Source: CBDANO01 sp965197665 (lineage in GTDB: Bacteria > Chloroflexota > Dehalococcoidia > Lucifugimonadales > UBA3495). From it: a stretch of DNA of 64,000 bases. The notes beneath the pieces were generated by a model. The model did no database searches. It was not told the DNA's origin and was given only the letters and a program-made list of their open reading frames with translations. Below, in pieces: positions 26,870-35,415 of the stretch; position 1 is the stretch's first letter, and each line of letters begins with the position of its first letter. The position numbers and the translations under genes are program-made. The stretch lies in contig CBDANO010000004.1 in NCBI GenBank assembly GCA_965197665.1, positions 124,001 to 188,000 on the forward strand, in the 5' to 3' direction.

Positions 26870-27670
26870 TTATGCCCTGGTGGCCCGGCCTTTCAGAGCG
26901 GCCAAAGCCAAGCCGATGCTGACGATGCCCACCCCCAGGATGGCGCCGAGGCCTTTGAGCAGGGTGAGGGGTTCCCAGCCGTTGGAAATCAAAGAACGCA
27001 AGGCGGCCAGCAGGTACGTCACCGGGTTGTAGTCGGCCGCGGTGCCCAACCAGCCGGTCATCGACTCTTGAGGAACGAACAGCGTGGTCATAAACAAGAA
27101 TGGGAAGAATAGCAGGAAGCTGATATTCACCGCGGCGGGATTCCCGGTCTTTAGAGCGATGGCGTAAGGGAACCCGGAGAAAACCAGCCCCCACAGTCCG
27201 CTGAGAAACATGAACGTGAGGATGCCGGGGACGCCGGTCACGAAGCCGACCCCGGCAATGAACCCCATGATGATTACCGGTACCGTAAGGGCTACGACCA
27301 ACGCGAAGTCGGCGGCCATGAGCCCGATTAGCAGCGCCAAACGGTTCACCGGGCTTATCACCAAGCGATCGAAATAGCCGGTCTGAATATCGGTCACCAC
27401 CGTGATGGCCCGCGATATCCCGGTGACGGCGAACAGCACGGCCACCGGAATCTGAAAAGCCCGGTAGTTCAGACCGGGAATGTCTTCGGCAATGTCGTTC
27501 AGGGCCCCCACGGTCATGACGTACATGAACACGGGGATGAATAATGCCGGTATGGTGGACTCAGGGTCGCGGGAGATGGACCGCAATGCCCGTCCAGCTA
27601 TGCTGACGGTATCCCGGATGAATCCTCCCTCGCGGGCGAAGATTGCCGGTGGGGTGGTAGCCAGGGCCAT
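26870..27670 (-). CDS. ABC-2 type exporter permease (DrrB-like)
   Basis: A 266-residue integral membrane protein with about six helices of the ABC-2 family. Typical features are ALRSISRDPESTIPALFIPV before helix 1, FFPFLFMTTLFVPQESM, and the loop GTAADYNPVTYLLAALRSL, which is characteristic of daunorubicin-type permeases. I choose the ATG at 27670, three codons inside a possible TTG start, because GAGG lies 9 nt before it. It follows the ATPase gene by 53 bp, and together they would form a DrrAB-like efflux system. The exported compound is unknown. Confidence 0.88.
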   Translation of the reverse strand: MALATTPPAIFAREGGFIRDTVSIAGRALRSISRDPESTIPALFIPVFMYVMTVGALNDIAEDIPGLNYRAFQIPVAVLFAVTGISRAITVVTDIQTGYFDRLVISPVNRLALLIGLMAADFALVVALTVPVIIMGFIAGVGFVTGVPGILTFMFLSGLWGLVFSGFPYAIALKTGNPAAVNISFLLFFPFLFMTTLFVPQESMTGWLGTAADYNPVTYLLAALRSLISNGWEPLTLLKGLGAILGVGIVSIGLALAALKGRATRA

Positions 27671-27723
27671 GATCTTCAACCTCGTTGACAGCCGGACGTT
27701 GGGCGGACCCGTCGGTGCGGCTA

Positions 27724-28716
27724 TTAGTCGTTAGCTTGAACCGCCGCGTCAGGGGCTGTTTCTTCCTGAAGCCGGCCGCCGGTCGCTTGCAGGAACACGT
27801 CGTCTAGGGTAGGCGTCCGCAGCGTCAACTCCTGCACTTCAACCCCGTGCTGGTCCAACGCCAAGGCCACCGTGCTGATCAACGCCGCTCCATTGGCCAC
27901 GCTGACCATCACTTCCTGTCTGTGGGATTCCACGTTCTCCACTTGGTGGATGCCTTTGAGGGCTTCCACCGCAACGTCGACTTCTCCATCCAGCCGCACC
28001 ACTATCAGGTCAGAGCCCCGGGCCCGCTTGAGGTCTGAGGGCGCGCCCTCGGTGACCAGTTTCCCCCGGTCTATTATTCCTACCCGGTTGGCCAGGGCGT
28101 CGGCCTCTTCAAGGTACTGGGTGGTGAGAAAGATAGTTACGCCCAGCTCGTCGTTGATGCTACTGACCTCTTCCCAGATGCGGGAACGGCTAATCGGGTC
28201 CAAGCCGGTGGTGGGTTCGTCGAGAAATAGGACCTGCGGATTGTGGATCAGGGCCGCGGCCAAGTCCAGACGGCGTTTCATGCCGCCCGAATAGGTACCG
28301 ATCATCCGGCCCATGGCCTCGCCGATGTTCACTAGGCCGGAGAGCTCGTCGACGCGGCGGTCTACCTGCCGCTGGGACAGGCCATAGAGCTTTCCTTGGA
28401 GTCGCAGCAGCTCCCGCCCGGTCTGCTTGTTGTCCAAGGCGGCCTCCTGCTGGGCCGCGCCGATGCGCAGCCGCACTTCGTTGGGTTGGCGCACCACGTC
28501 GTACCCGGCCACCTCGATTTCGCCGGAAGTGGGGGCCAGCAGGGTGATCAGAATTCGAATAACCGTGGTCTTGCCGGCGCCGTTGGGGCCAAGAAATCCG
28601 TACACCTCCCCCCGGCGGACGGCCAAGTCGATGCCATCGACGGCGCGGACCTCTCCAAAGTTTCGCACCAAGTCCTTGGTGGAAATAGCATGGTTCTCGT
28701 TGGTCACGTTCGTCAC
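27724..28716 (-). CDS. ABC transporter ATP-binding protein (DrrA-like)
   Basis: A 330-residue nucleotide-binding subunit: Walker A GPNGAGKTT, Q-loop AAQQEAALD, signature YSGGMKRRLDLAAALI, Walker B VLFLDEPTTGLDP, and the switch sequence TTQYLEEADAL with Gln where His is usual, as in many DrrA-type ATPases. The C-terminal extension after residue 220 (LTLRTPTLDDVFLQATGG) is typical of the daunorubicin-resistance group and contacts the permease. The start is probably the GTG at 28716; ribosome binding looks weak. It powers the permease encoded directly downstream. Confidence 0.92.
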   Translation of the reverse strand: MTNVTNENHAISTKDLVRNFGEVRAVDGIDLAVRRGEVYGFLGPNGAGKTTVIRILITLLAPTSGEIEVAGYDVVRQPNEVRLRIGAAQQEAALDNKQTGRELLRLQGKLYGLSQRQVDRRVDELSGLVNIGEAMGRMIGTYSGGMKRRLDLAAALIHNPQVLFLDEPTTGLDPISRSRIWEEVSSINDELGVTIFLTTQYLEEADALANRVGIIDRGKLVTEGAPSDLKRARGSDLIVVRLDGEVDVAVEALKGIHQVENVESHRQEVMVSVANGAALISTVALALDQHGVEVQELTLRTPTLDDVFLQATGGRLQEETAPDAAVQAND

Positions 28717-29251
28717 TTCAGTCCCGGAAAATAGCCGTACCCAAGAGGTCTACGACGAAAGCAGTCCGCGATCTCTGGCGCAGAGGTCCCCCTGGCTTCT
28801 TCCGGAAAGCGTGCCGGGAGGGACAAGCCTTGGCGCGCAGCGACCGCCGGTATCATCTGGCGTACATTTCGAATTTTATAGAATTTTATATTGGGATAGC
28901 GGTCGGCGAAAGTGCTCGAATTCACTAATCTCAACCACCGGCGCTACGGTCTCCGACTCAAAGCCGAGCCGCGTGACTCCGGCTCAGCGCCTTGGGCAGG
29001 GAAGGAGAGGCGGAGGGGTGTCACTGCCGGGGGAGGGCTTATGTGCGCCTCCCGAACATCCGGGCAATCCGGATTGCCCGGGCCTGCCGTAGATAAGATA
29101 GGCGGCGATGCTCCGGGTTTCACCGGGTTTCCCAAGGACGCAACGACGATGCAGCCTCGCCCCAAGACGACGAAGGGCCGGTTCAGGTGTAACTTATGAC
29201 CACCGCCGAGCGCCGTTCCCTTGCCATAACAGGATATAGTAAACTAACGTC
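28717..29251. other. Intergenic region before the peroxiredoxin-like gene
   Basis: 535 bp between divergent genes. No frame here resembles a protein. It contains a perfect 22-bp palindrome at 29060-29081 (CCGGGCAATCC and its complement) of unknown use, possibly an operator or a terminator remnant. TATAGT at 29235-29240, 11 nt before the next ATG, may be the -10 box of a nearly leaderless transcript. Confidence 0.4.
29060..29081. repeat. Perfect 22-bp palindrome
   Basis: CCGGGCAATCC followed directly by its reverse complement, about 170 bp upstream of the selenoprotein gene. With no loop and no T-run it looks more like a protein-binding site than a terminator, but this is not established. Confidence 0.45.
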
Positions 29252-30127
29252 ATGCTGAAAGCTTTGTTGGCGGGGGCCTTCGTCCTTACGGTAGCCGCGG
29301 CGTGCGGCCAGACGCCCAACGCCGCCCCGGAGACGCCGTCGCCCGTCCCGCCGACAAACGCTGAAACTACAACCGGGCTGCCGTCCCCGACGCCTACTCA
29401 GGCTGAATCGCCTACGAGATTGCCGCCAGCAACACCCTCCTCGGCCGAGCTGCCGTCCCCGGTGCCTACTCTGACCCCGTTTGCAACCGAGCCGCCGTCC
29501 CCGATGCCTACTCCAACCCCGTCTGCAACCGAGCCGCCGCCCCCGACGCCTACTCCAACCCCGTCTGCAACGGCCCTGCCGTCACCTACATCTACCCGGA
29601 CCGGAACGCCGTCCACGGCAACTCCGGTTGGGGACCATGAGCCGCCGGCGGGGGAGCCCATGGTCGGCGCTGGCGTGGGAGACTTGGCGCCGGCATTCGA
29701 GCTCGCCTCCGCCTCCGGGGCGAGTCGATCGATTGAGGCCTACAGAGGAGACAAGAACCTGGTGGTGGTGTTCTACCGGGCCTTCTGGTGAACCTTCTGC
29801 CGAAAGCAGCTGGTCGAGCTGACAAGGGAATACGAGAGCATCCGGGAGCGAAACGCGGAGGTGCTGGCAATCAGCGTCGACGACCTTAGCGGGGCAGCGC
29901 TGGTCGTCCAAGAACTGGGTATCCCATTCCCCGTCTTGTATGACCCTTCACTAGCGGTGCCGAAGGCTTACATGGTGTACGACCTCTTGGGGGACGGGCT
30001 GGCGACCCCTTCGATGTTCCTCGTGGACCGGAAGGGGATCATCCGGTGGAAGTACGTCGGCCGCTCTATAGGTGACCGGGCTGACTTTCCCGAAGTCTTG
30101 GCTCAGCTAGCCCAACTGGACGGGTGA
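29252..30127 (+). CDS. Peroxiredoxin-like lipoprotein with in-frame UGA (putative selenoprotein)
   Basis: One frame of 291 residues is interrupted only by TGA at 29789-29791 (codon 180). The N-terminus is a lipoprotein signal ending VAAAC (C18), followed by a Pro/Thr/Ser-rich linker with a 14-residue repeat, then an AhpC/TSA-type thioredoxin fold from about residue 143 (VGDLAPAFELASASG). The redox site reads VVVFYRAFW-UGA-TFCRKQLVEL. Relatives have CPFC or similar, so UGA replaces the first Cys and the motif becomes U-x2-C. Homology continues cleanly after the UGA (VLAISVDDLSGAALVVQELG, PSMFLVDRKGIIRWKYVG). A SECIS-like hairpin follows. It should be an extracytoplasmic peroxidase or thiol reductase. 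No ribosome site is seen; a TATAGT 11 nt upstream suggests a near-leaderless mRNA. Confidence 0.85.
29449..29576 (+). repeat. 42-bp tandem repeat encoding the lipoprotein linker
   Basis: About three copies of a 42-bp unit (GCCTACT recurs at 29464, 29506 and 29548) encode a 14-residue Pro/Thr-rich linker of the PSPMPTPTPSATEP type. It probably spaces the redox domain away from the membrane. Confidence 0.7.
29807..29821 (+). promoter_or_regulatory. SECIS-like hairpin downstream of UGA
   Basis: CAGCU (29807-29811) pairs with AGCUG (29817-29821) around the loop GGUCG. The loop starts 20 nt after the UGA, within the bacterial SECIS range, and begins with GGUC as in the E. coli fdhF element. CCUU at 29793 and AAGG at 29824 could close a lower stem. 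Confidence 0.7.
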
Positions 30128-30490
30128 GCCGCCGGGTTATCCGCACGGTTCCCATCCAGCCGGCCGCTTGCCACGAAAATATGCGATTTTCATCCCCATG
30201 CGTGCCCCGCCGCGGCGGGGCACTAGCAATTCTGAGGATACCCCCTGTCATTCCGAAACCCACCATATGTCACTCCGAAAAGGGGAGCGGCAAGGAATCT
30301 TGGGCGCCTCGCGGCCAATACGACTCCGGGGGAAGGACTTTAGATCCTTGCCGCCGCTCGGGGTAGCAATCAGAAGACTCCGTGCAGCCGAGGGCGAAGG
30401 CTTTTCCATCGGGAGAAAATGTGGCATCATATCCGGTAACGAGACCCGGCGGGTCAAGCCTGCCCCAAGCTGGCCCTTAAGGAGGCGGTC
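30128..30490. other. Intergenic region after the selenoprotein gene
   Basis: 363 bp without a convincing gene. It holds the palindrome at 30202-30223 and, from about 30246, a stretch with CATTCCGAAA, CACTCCGAAAAG and CAAGGAATCTTGGG, resembling the GTCATTCCGAG...GAGGAATCT dispersed repeats common in bacterial genomes. Confidence 0.4.
30202..30223. terminator. 22-bp perfect palindrome, possible terminator
   Basis: GTGCCCCGCCG followed directly by its reverse complement, 75 bp after the selenoprotein stop. The hairpin would be very stable, but no T-run follows, so its role is uncertain. Confidence 0.4.
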
Positions 30491-31636
30491 ATGCAAGATC
30501 AGATAGTGATTTCATCCGACTCCCATGTTTTCGAGCCGCCCGATCTTTGGACTAACCGAATAGACGAAAAGTTCAAACACCGCGCCCCCTACATGAAGCG
30601 GGTGGGGGACGTCGACCACTTGATCATCGAGGGCGACCAGACCTTCTCCGGGATTGGCCTAATTTCAGGAGCGGGCCTCAGGTTCGAAAACCCCGAAAAG
30701 CTCACGGCCCACGCCAGCTTCGACGACGTTCACGTCGGCGGGTACGACCCCGACCAACACATCAGGGACATGAACATAGACGGGGTTTCCGCCGAGGTGC
30801 TCTATCCGTCCCAGGGGCTGTTCTACTACAAAATCCCCGACCCCGAGTTGCTCTCGGCGGTTTTTAGGGGCTACAACGACTGGTTGACCGACTTCTGCAA
30901 GTCCGATCCCGACCGGCTCAAGGGCATCGCCATGATAAACATGGACGACGTTCGGGACGCGGTAAGCGAGTTGGAGCGCAGCGCCAAGATGGGCTTGATC
31001 GGGGCCATGATTACCGAGTTCCCTCCCGAGGACAAACGGTACGACATGCCCGAGTATGAGGACTTCTGGGCCGCGGCCCAAGACCTCAACATGCCTCTGA
31101 GCCTGCATACCGCCACCAAGCGGGAGGGTTCGCTAATCGACCGAGACGACGGGTCCATCCACAGCGCCACCGAAAGGGCCAACAAGATCTTCTTGCCCTC
31201 CACCTCCCTTTGCGACATGATCTTTTCCGGGGTGTTCGAAAGATACCCCCGCCTGAAGGTGGCCATAGTCGAGTTCGAGATTACTTGGGCCGCCCACCTT
31301 CTGGGCACCATGGACTACACTTACATGGAGCGCCACGAGGAGGCCGTATACCGTTTCAAAGAGGGCGCTCTCCCCAGTGATTTCTTCCACAACAACGTAT
31401 ACATCAGCTTCCAGGAAGACGAGATAGGCATAAGGCTGCGGGACGTTATCGGGGTCGATAAGCTGATGTGGGGGAGTGATTATCCTCACGCCGAGTCCAC
31501 CTTCCCCAAGTCTCGAGAGATTCTCAACCAGATCCTCGAAGGGGTCCCTGAAGACGAGCAGGCCAAGATCGTGGGAGAGAACGTAGCCAGGCTCTACGAC
31601 TTCGAGTTGAGCAAGGTAGCCCAACCCCTCGGCTGA
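30491..31636 (+). CDS. Amidohydrolase family protein (amidohydrolase_2)
   Basis: A 381-residue TIM-barrel metal hydrolase of the amidohydrolase_2 group (ACMSD/resorcylate decarboxylase-like). The start has DSHVFEPPDLW, in which the usual D-x-H is seen, then NIDGVSAEVLYPSQGLFYY, PLSLHTATK with a metal His, VAIVEFEITWAAHLLG, and the closing MWGSDYPHAESTFP with the catalytic Asp. Members decarboxylate or hydrolyse ring compounds. AAGGAGG lies 7 nt before the ATG. The gene stands alone, with a clear hairpin after its stop. It shares its layout with the proteins at 33171 and 41641, so the window holds a small paralogous set. Substrate unknown. Confidence 0.87.
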   Translation: MQDQIVISSDSHVFEPPDLWTNRIDEKFKHRAPYMKRVGDVDHLIIEGDQTFSGIGLISGAGLRFENPEKLTAHASFDDVHVGGYDPDQHIRDMNIDGVSAEVLYPSQGLFYYKIPDPELLSAVFRGYNDWLTDFCKSDPDRLKGIAMINMDDVRDAVSELERSAKMGLIGAMITEFPPEDKRYDMPEYEDFWAAAQDLNMPLSLHTATKREGSLIDRDDGSIHSATERANKIFLPSTSLCDMIFSGVFERYPRLKVAIVEFEITWAAHLLGTMDYTYMERHEEAVYRFKEGALPSDFFHNNVYISFQEDEIGIRLRDVIGVDKLMWGSDYPHAESTFPKSREILNQILEGVPEDEQAKIVGENVARLYDFELSKVAQPLG

Positions 31637-31644
31637 CCCAGTCC

Positions 31645-31674
31645 TGAAGGGGCCGCTTTACCTCGGCCCCTTCA
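31645..31674 (+). terminator. Hairpin terminator candidate
   Basis: A perfect 11-bp stem (TGAAGGGGCCG with CGGCCCCTTCA) around an 8-nt loop, starting 8 bp after the amidohydrolase stop. No T-run follows. Its position strongly suggests a terminator. Confidence 0.55.
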
Positions 31675-31847
31675 AACGGCGCCATCGCAAGTCTGCCGGG
31701 GCCGCCTTTTTCCGGGCAAGGGCGAACTACGCCGGGTAGCAACGAATTGGGGTACCAACAGGGCGCCGGGTCAAGCCGCGGACGCCGAAACCGGGTCGCC
31801 GTGTGGTTCTATGATTGGGCCGCCAACTCTGTAACGGAGGCATGACC

Positions 31848-32873
31848 ATGCCCTTTGGAGGCACGGATTGGCTCGCTTTGACCCAGGAACCTACCCTGGA
31901 GCCGGAAATCCCTATTTGCGATCCCCATCATCACTTTTGGGACTTTCGGACCGAGCGTATTCCTTATCAGCGGTACCTTCTCCACGAACTGGCCGACGAC
32001 ATCAACAGCGGTCACAACGTGCGCTCCACCGTGTTCGTCGAGGCTAGGGCGATGTACCGCGCCGGCGGACCCGAGGAACTGCGTTCGGTGGGAGAGGTCG
32101 AATTCGTCCAAGGCTTGGCTGCGGCCAGCGCCAGCGGCCTGTACGGACCCGGCCGGGCCGCCGCCGCCATCGTTGGCAACGCCAACCTGAACCTGGGGGA
32201 CAAAGTCCAGCCGGTCTTGGAGGCCTTGCAGGCGGCCAGCCCCAACCGCTTTCGAGGTATCCGTCACTCGGTTACTTGGGACCCTCACCCCGAGGTCGAA
32301 AACACTGCCCCTCACAAAATGGAGGGACAGTTGGGCAGCAATAATTTCCGGGCGGGCGCGCGAGTGCTGGCGAGTATGGGCCTTTCCCTCGAGGGCTGGA
32401 TGTTCTTTCACCAGATGCCGGAGCTTGCGGACTTCGCTAGGGCCGTGCCCGGCCTAACCATCATCCTGAACCACATTGGCGGCCTGCTTCGCACCGGCCC
32501 TTACGCCAACCGGGACGAGGAGGTGCTGGCGGCTTGGCGGAGCGGCGTCGCCGCCGTCGCTGCTTGCCCAAACGTCTACATGAAGCTGGGCGGCATCGGT
32601 ATGCCCCGCACCGGGTTCGACTGGCATGCCCGGGACCTGCCCATCGGCTCGGAAGAGTTGGCCGAGTCTATGGCCCCCTTGATGAACTACTGCATTGAGC
32701 GGTTCGGCCCCGAAAGGTGCATGTTCGAAAGCAACTTCCCAGTGGATAAGGTGTCCTTTTCCTACCACGTCATGTATAACGCCTTCAAGCGATTGTCTAA
32801 AGGCTACTCGGCCGCCGAACGGGCCGCTATGTTCCACGACACCGCCGCTCGGGTATACCGGATAGAAACATAA
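31848..32873 (+). CDS. Amidohydrolase family protein (gluconolactonase/PDC hydrolase-like)
   Basis: A 341-residue member of the amidohydrolase_2 superfamily, distinct from its neighbours: PICDPHHHFWDFRTERIPYQ near the start carries the D-P-H-H-H metal motif of the LigI/fuconolactonase-like branch. FRGIRHSVTWDPHPE follows, then MFFHQMPELADFA, LTIILNHIGG with the active-site His, and RCMFESNFPVDKVSFSY with the catalytic Asp near the C-terminus. That branch hydrolyses lactones such as 2-pyrone-4,6-dicarboxylate. The second ATG (31848) is chosen because GGAGG is 7 nt before it, while an ATG 6 bp earlier touches the ribosome site. Confidence 0.85.
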   Translation: MPFGGTDWLALTQEPTLEPEIPICDPHHHFWDFRTERIPYQRYLLHELADDINSGHNVRSTVFVEARAMYRAGGPEELRSVGEVEFVQGLAAASASGLYGPGRAAAAIVGNANLNLGDKVQPVLEALQAASPNRFRGIRHSVTWDPHPEVENTAPHKMEGQLGSNNFRAGARVLASMGLSLEGWMFFHQMPELADFARAVPGLTIILNHIGGLLRTGPYANRDEEVLAAWRSGVAAVAACPNVYMKLGGIGMPRTGFDWHARDLPIGSEELAESMAPLMNYCIERFGPERCMFESNFPVDKVSFSYHVMYNAFKRLSKGYSAAERAAMFHDTAARVYRIET

Positions 32874-33170
32874 AGCTCAGGCACGGGGCCGGTATCTATG
32901 AGACTAGGGCCCGTGACACCATCGCTCCGGTAACAGGTCAACGGCGCTGAACGCTGGTTGCGGCCCCGGTTTCCCGTGAACCCCTCGAATGTTACAATTC
33001 CCGCGGGTATTGCAGCCGGGCATCTCAAAATTACCAAACGGTGTCCGATCTATTTGGTCGCTGAAATGCCCGGAAGTCCTCGCCTGGTCCGCCGGCGGAA
33101 TATTCATAATCGGCTAGGGTGAGGATCGCAGCTTGGTATGAGCTTATCCTAAGGGAGGACGGACGCAGCA

Positions 33171-34289
33171 ATGGCTAAGCAAGGGTTCAAGGTAATGGAT
33201 AGCGACATGCACGTGCTGGAGCCGGTGGACTTGTGGGAACGCTACATTGACCCGGAGTTCAAGGACCGGGCGCCAAAGGGGTTGACCCGCGTGCCGCTGG
33301 ACGTCGCGGTAGACGTGGAAGGCAAGATCGGCGGGCTGCAAGGCGCCGGCTGGGAGAGCCTCCGGCAGGTGTACGACGACACGGTGAGCCAGTATGCGGA
33401 GGACATAGAAAACGGCTTCGACTCCATGGTCCAACTAAAAGCTATGGACAAAGAAGGAATCGACATAGCGGTGCTCTTCCCTTCCAGGGGGCTGTTTGCC
33501 AACAGCCATCACGACATGGAACCGGAATTCTCCTTGGCCATCGCCCAAGCGTATAACAACTGGATGGCGGACTTTTGCAAAGCCGGAGACCCCTCCCGAA
33601 TGTTCGGCGCGGGAATGTTAGCCATCCAAGACGTTGACATGGCGGTCAAAGAAGCGCGCCGGGCAGTGGAAGAACTGGGCATGCGGGCAATATTCCTCCG
33701 GGCGGCATCGCCCAAAGAAGGCGTCTACTATCACCAGCGCCGGTTCGACCCCCTGTGGGCCGAGGTGGAACGGCTAGGGGTGCCGGTGGTGTTTCACGAG
33801 GGTGTCCCCTCCCACATGCCCAACACTTTGGCCGGACGCTTCGGCCACGACGAAATGAGCCTCTCCAAGACCGCCTTCATTCTGGAGCAGTTGGTGGCGG
33901 TGGAAGCAATGACCCTGGGAGGCGTGTTGGAGCGGTTCCCGGACCTTCAAGTAGCCTTCTTGGAGGGCAACGGCTCGTGGCTCCCCTTCTGGCTTTGGCG
34001 CTTGGATGAGATCTACGAGTACACCGGAAAGTACGAATACCCCGAACTGAAGCTCAAACCCAGCGAGTACTTCTACCGTCAGGGATTCGTTTCCTGCGAT
34101 TGTGACGAGACGCCGGCAGCCCAGGCTATAGAGGCCGTTGGCAACAACCACTTCGTTTTCTCCACCGACTATCCTCACGCCGATTCCAGCTATCCCCACG
34201 CTACCGAAATATTCTTGGACATGCCTTTCACCGACGAGAGCAAGCGCAAGATACTCTGGGACAATTGCGCCCGGCTCTATAGCTTCTAG
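33171..34289 (+). CDS. Amidohydrolase family protein (amidohydrolase_2)
   Basis: A 372-residue protein similar in plan to those at 30491 and 41641. MDSDMHVLEPVDLWERYID shows the N-terminal D-x-H site, DIAVLFPSRGLFANSHHD and AYNNWMADFCKAG are shared with the paralogues, VPVVFHEGVPSHM gives a metal His, VAFLEGNGSWLPFWLWRLDE is typical, and FSTDYPHADSSYPHA holds the catalytic Asp. AAGGGAGG precedes the ATG. It is followed on the same strand by an epimerase and a GMC oxidoreductase and may share their pathway. Hydrolysis or decarboxylation of a cyclic substrate is the family expectation. Confidence 0.87.
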   Translation: MAKQGFKVMDSDMHVLEPVDLWERYIDPEFKDRAPKGLTRVPLDVAVDVEGKIGGLQGAGWESLRQVYDDTVSQYAEDIENGFDSMVQLKAMDKEGIDIAVLFPSRGLFANSHHDMEPEFSLAIAQAYNNWMADFCKAGDPSRMFGAGMLAIQDVDMAVKEARRAVEELGMRAIFLRAASPKEGVYYHQRRFDPLWAEVERLGVPVVFHEGVPSHMPNTLAGRFGHDEMSLSKTAFILEQLVAVEAMTLGGVLERFPDLQVAFLEGNGSWLPFWLWRLDEIYEYTGKYEYPELKLKPSEYFYRQGFVSCDCDETPAAQAIEAVGNNHFVFSTDYPHADSSYPHATEIFLDMPFTDESKRKILWDNCARLYSF

Positions 34290-34438
34290 GGGCGGCCCTT
34301 TCCTTCGACCGAAGAGGCTTGACCTTGGCGGTCTATGGGCGCCGGGTCTACGCCCCGAGCGCCGAGGGTTTCTCAAGGGGAGAGCGCTTCAACCGCCGGT
34401 TGCCGGCGTAAAGATCGAGGAACGAACAGGAGGCCATT

Positions 34439-35404
34439 ATGACGACTCTGGTCACCGGGGGGACCGGTTTCGTTGCAAGCAACATAGTCAAGGCCCTAGC
34501 GCAACGGGGGCACATGGTGATTTGCCTGGATATAGCCGCGCCCGACGACTTGGTGAAGAGTCACTGGGAGTCGTGGGCGGACCGGGTAAGCTTCGTCCAA
34601 GGTGACATCCTCAACCCGGAAGACGTAGATAGGGCGGCGGGAGACGGCGTCGATAAGATCGTCCACGCCGCGGTTTTCACCGGCATCCTCCCGCATATCG
34701 AGAGGGACCGGAGCCGGTCCATTGCGGATATCAACCTCATGGGAACGACCAACCTTCTTGACTTGGCGCGCCGCCGGTCCGTGGACCGCTTCGTCTACGT
34801 CAGCTCGGGTTCGGTCTACGGGGAAGACTTGGACCCCGGCCTGGTATTGCGGGAAGACACTCCACCGAACCCCCATACCCTCTACGCCATCGGGAAATAC
34901 ACCAGCGAGTTGTTGACCCGCAGGTTCGGTGAGTTGCACGACTTTCAGACCGCCAGCGTACGCCTTGGCGGCCCCTACGGCCCCATGGAGCGGATCACCG
35001 GCCACCGGGAAAACCAGTCCTTGATGAAAGAGTGGTCCGGGAACGTTGTCCGGGGCGAGCCCATTGAAGTGGGCGACCGTTCCATGGAGCGGGCCTTCAC
35101 TTACGTGGCCGATATCGCCGCCGGAGTCTGCGCCGTGCTGGACGCTCCCAAACTTTCCTACGACGTCTACAACAACTCTTGGGCGGGCTCGGCCACGTTG
35201 GAAGAGATTGTCACCGTTTTGCAGGAATTGCGCCCCGGCCTCCAAGTAAAGGACGTGGGCCGGAAAGACGACGTGACGGGCAGGGCCAATATTATGGACG
35301 TGACCAGAATGCGGGAGGACGTCGGGTTCGCCGCCGAGTACGACCTAGCGACTGGCCTTCGAGATTACCTGGCATGGCGGGAGGCTACCGGGTTTACCGA
35401 GTAA
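34439..35404 (+). CDS. NAD-dependent epimerase/dehydratase (extended SDR)
   Basis: A 321-residue extended short-chain dehydrogenase. The NAD site is TLVTGGTGFVASNIVKALAQ at the N-terminus; VDRFVYVSSGSVYG supplies the Ser, and YAIGKYTSELL is the YxxxK catalytic pair. Such proteins epimerise or dehydrate sugar nucleotides, but many in catabolic clusters reduce or oxidise other alcohols. AGGAGG lies 6 nt before the ATG. Only 11 bp separate it from the GMC oxidoreductase, so these form an operon. Confidence 0.88.
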   Translation: MTTLVTGGTGFVASNIVKALAQRGHMVICLDIAAPDDLVKSHWESWADRVSFVQGDILNPEDVDRAAGDGVDKIVHAAVFTGILPHIERDRSRSIADINLMGTTNLLDLARRRSVDRFVYVSSGSVYGEDLDPGLVLREDTPPNPHTLYAIGKYTSELLTRRFGELHDFQTASVRLGGPYGPMERITGHRENQSLMKEWSGNVVRGEPIEVGDRSMERAFTYVADIAAGVCAVLDAPKLSYDVYNNSWAGSATLEEIVTVLQELRPGLQVKDVGRKDDVTGRANIMDVTRMREDVGFAAEYDLATGLRDYLAWREATGFTE

Positions 35405-35415
35405 GAGAGTGAAGC

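Noticed and set aside
29789..29791. Reading the peroxiredoxin-like gene as a simple pseudogene
   Set aside because: The TGA replaces precisely the redox Cys, the frame is otherwise intact and a SECIS-like hairpin follows at the right distance; a second UGA gene of a named Sec family is present.
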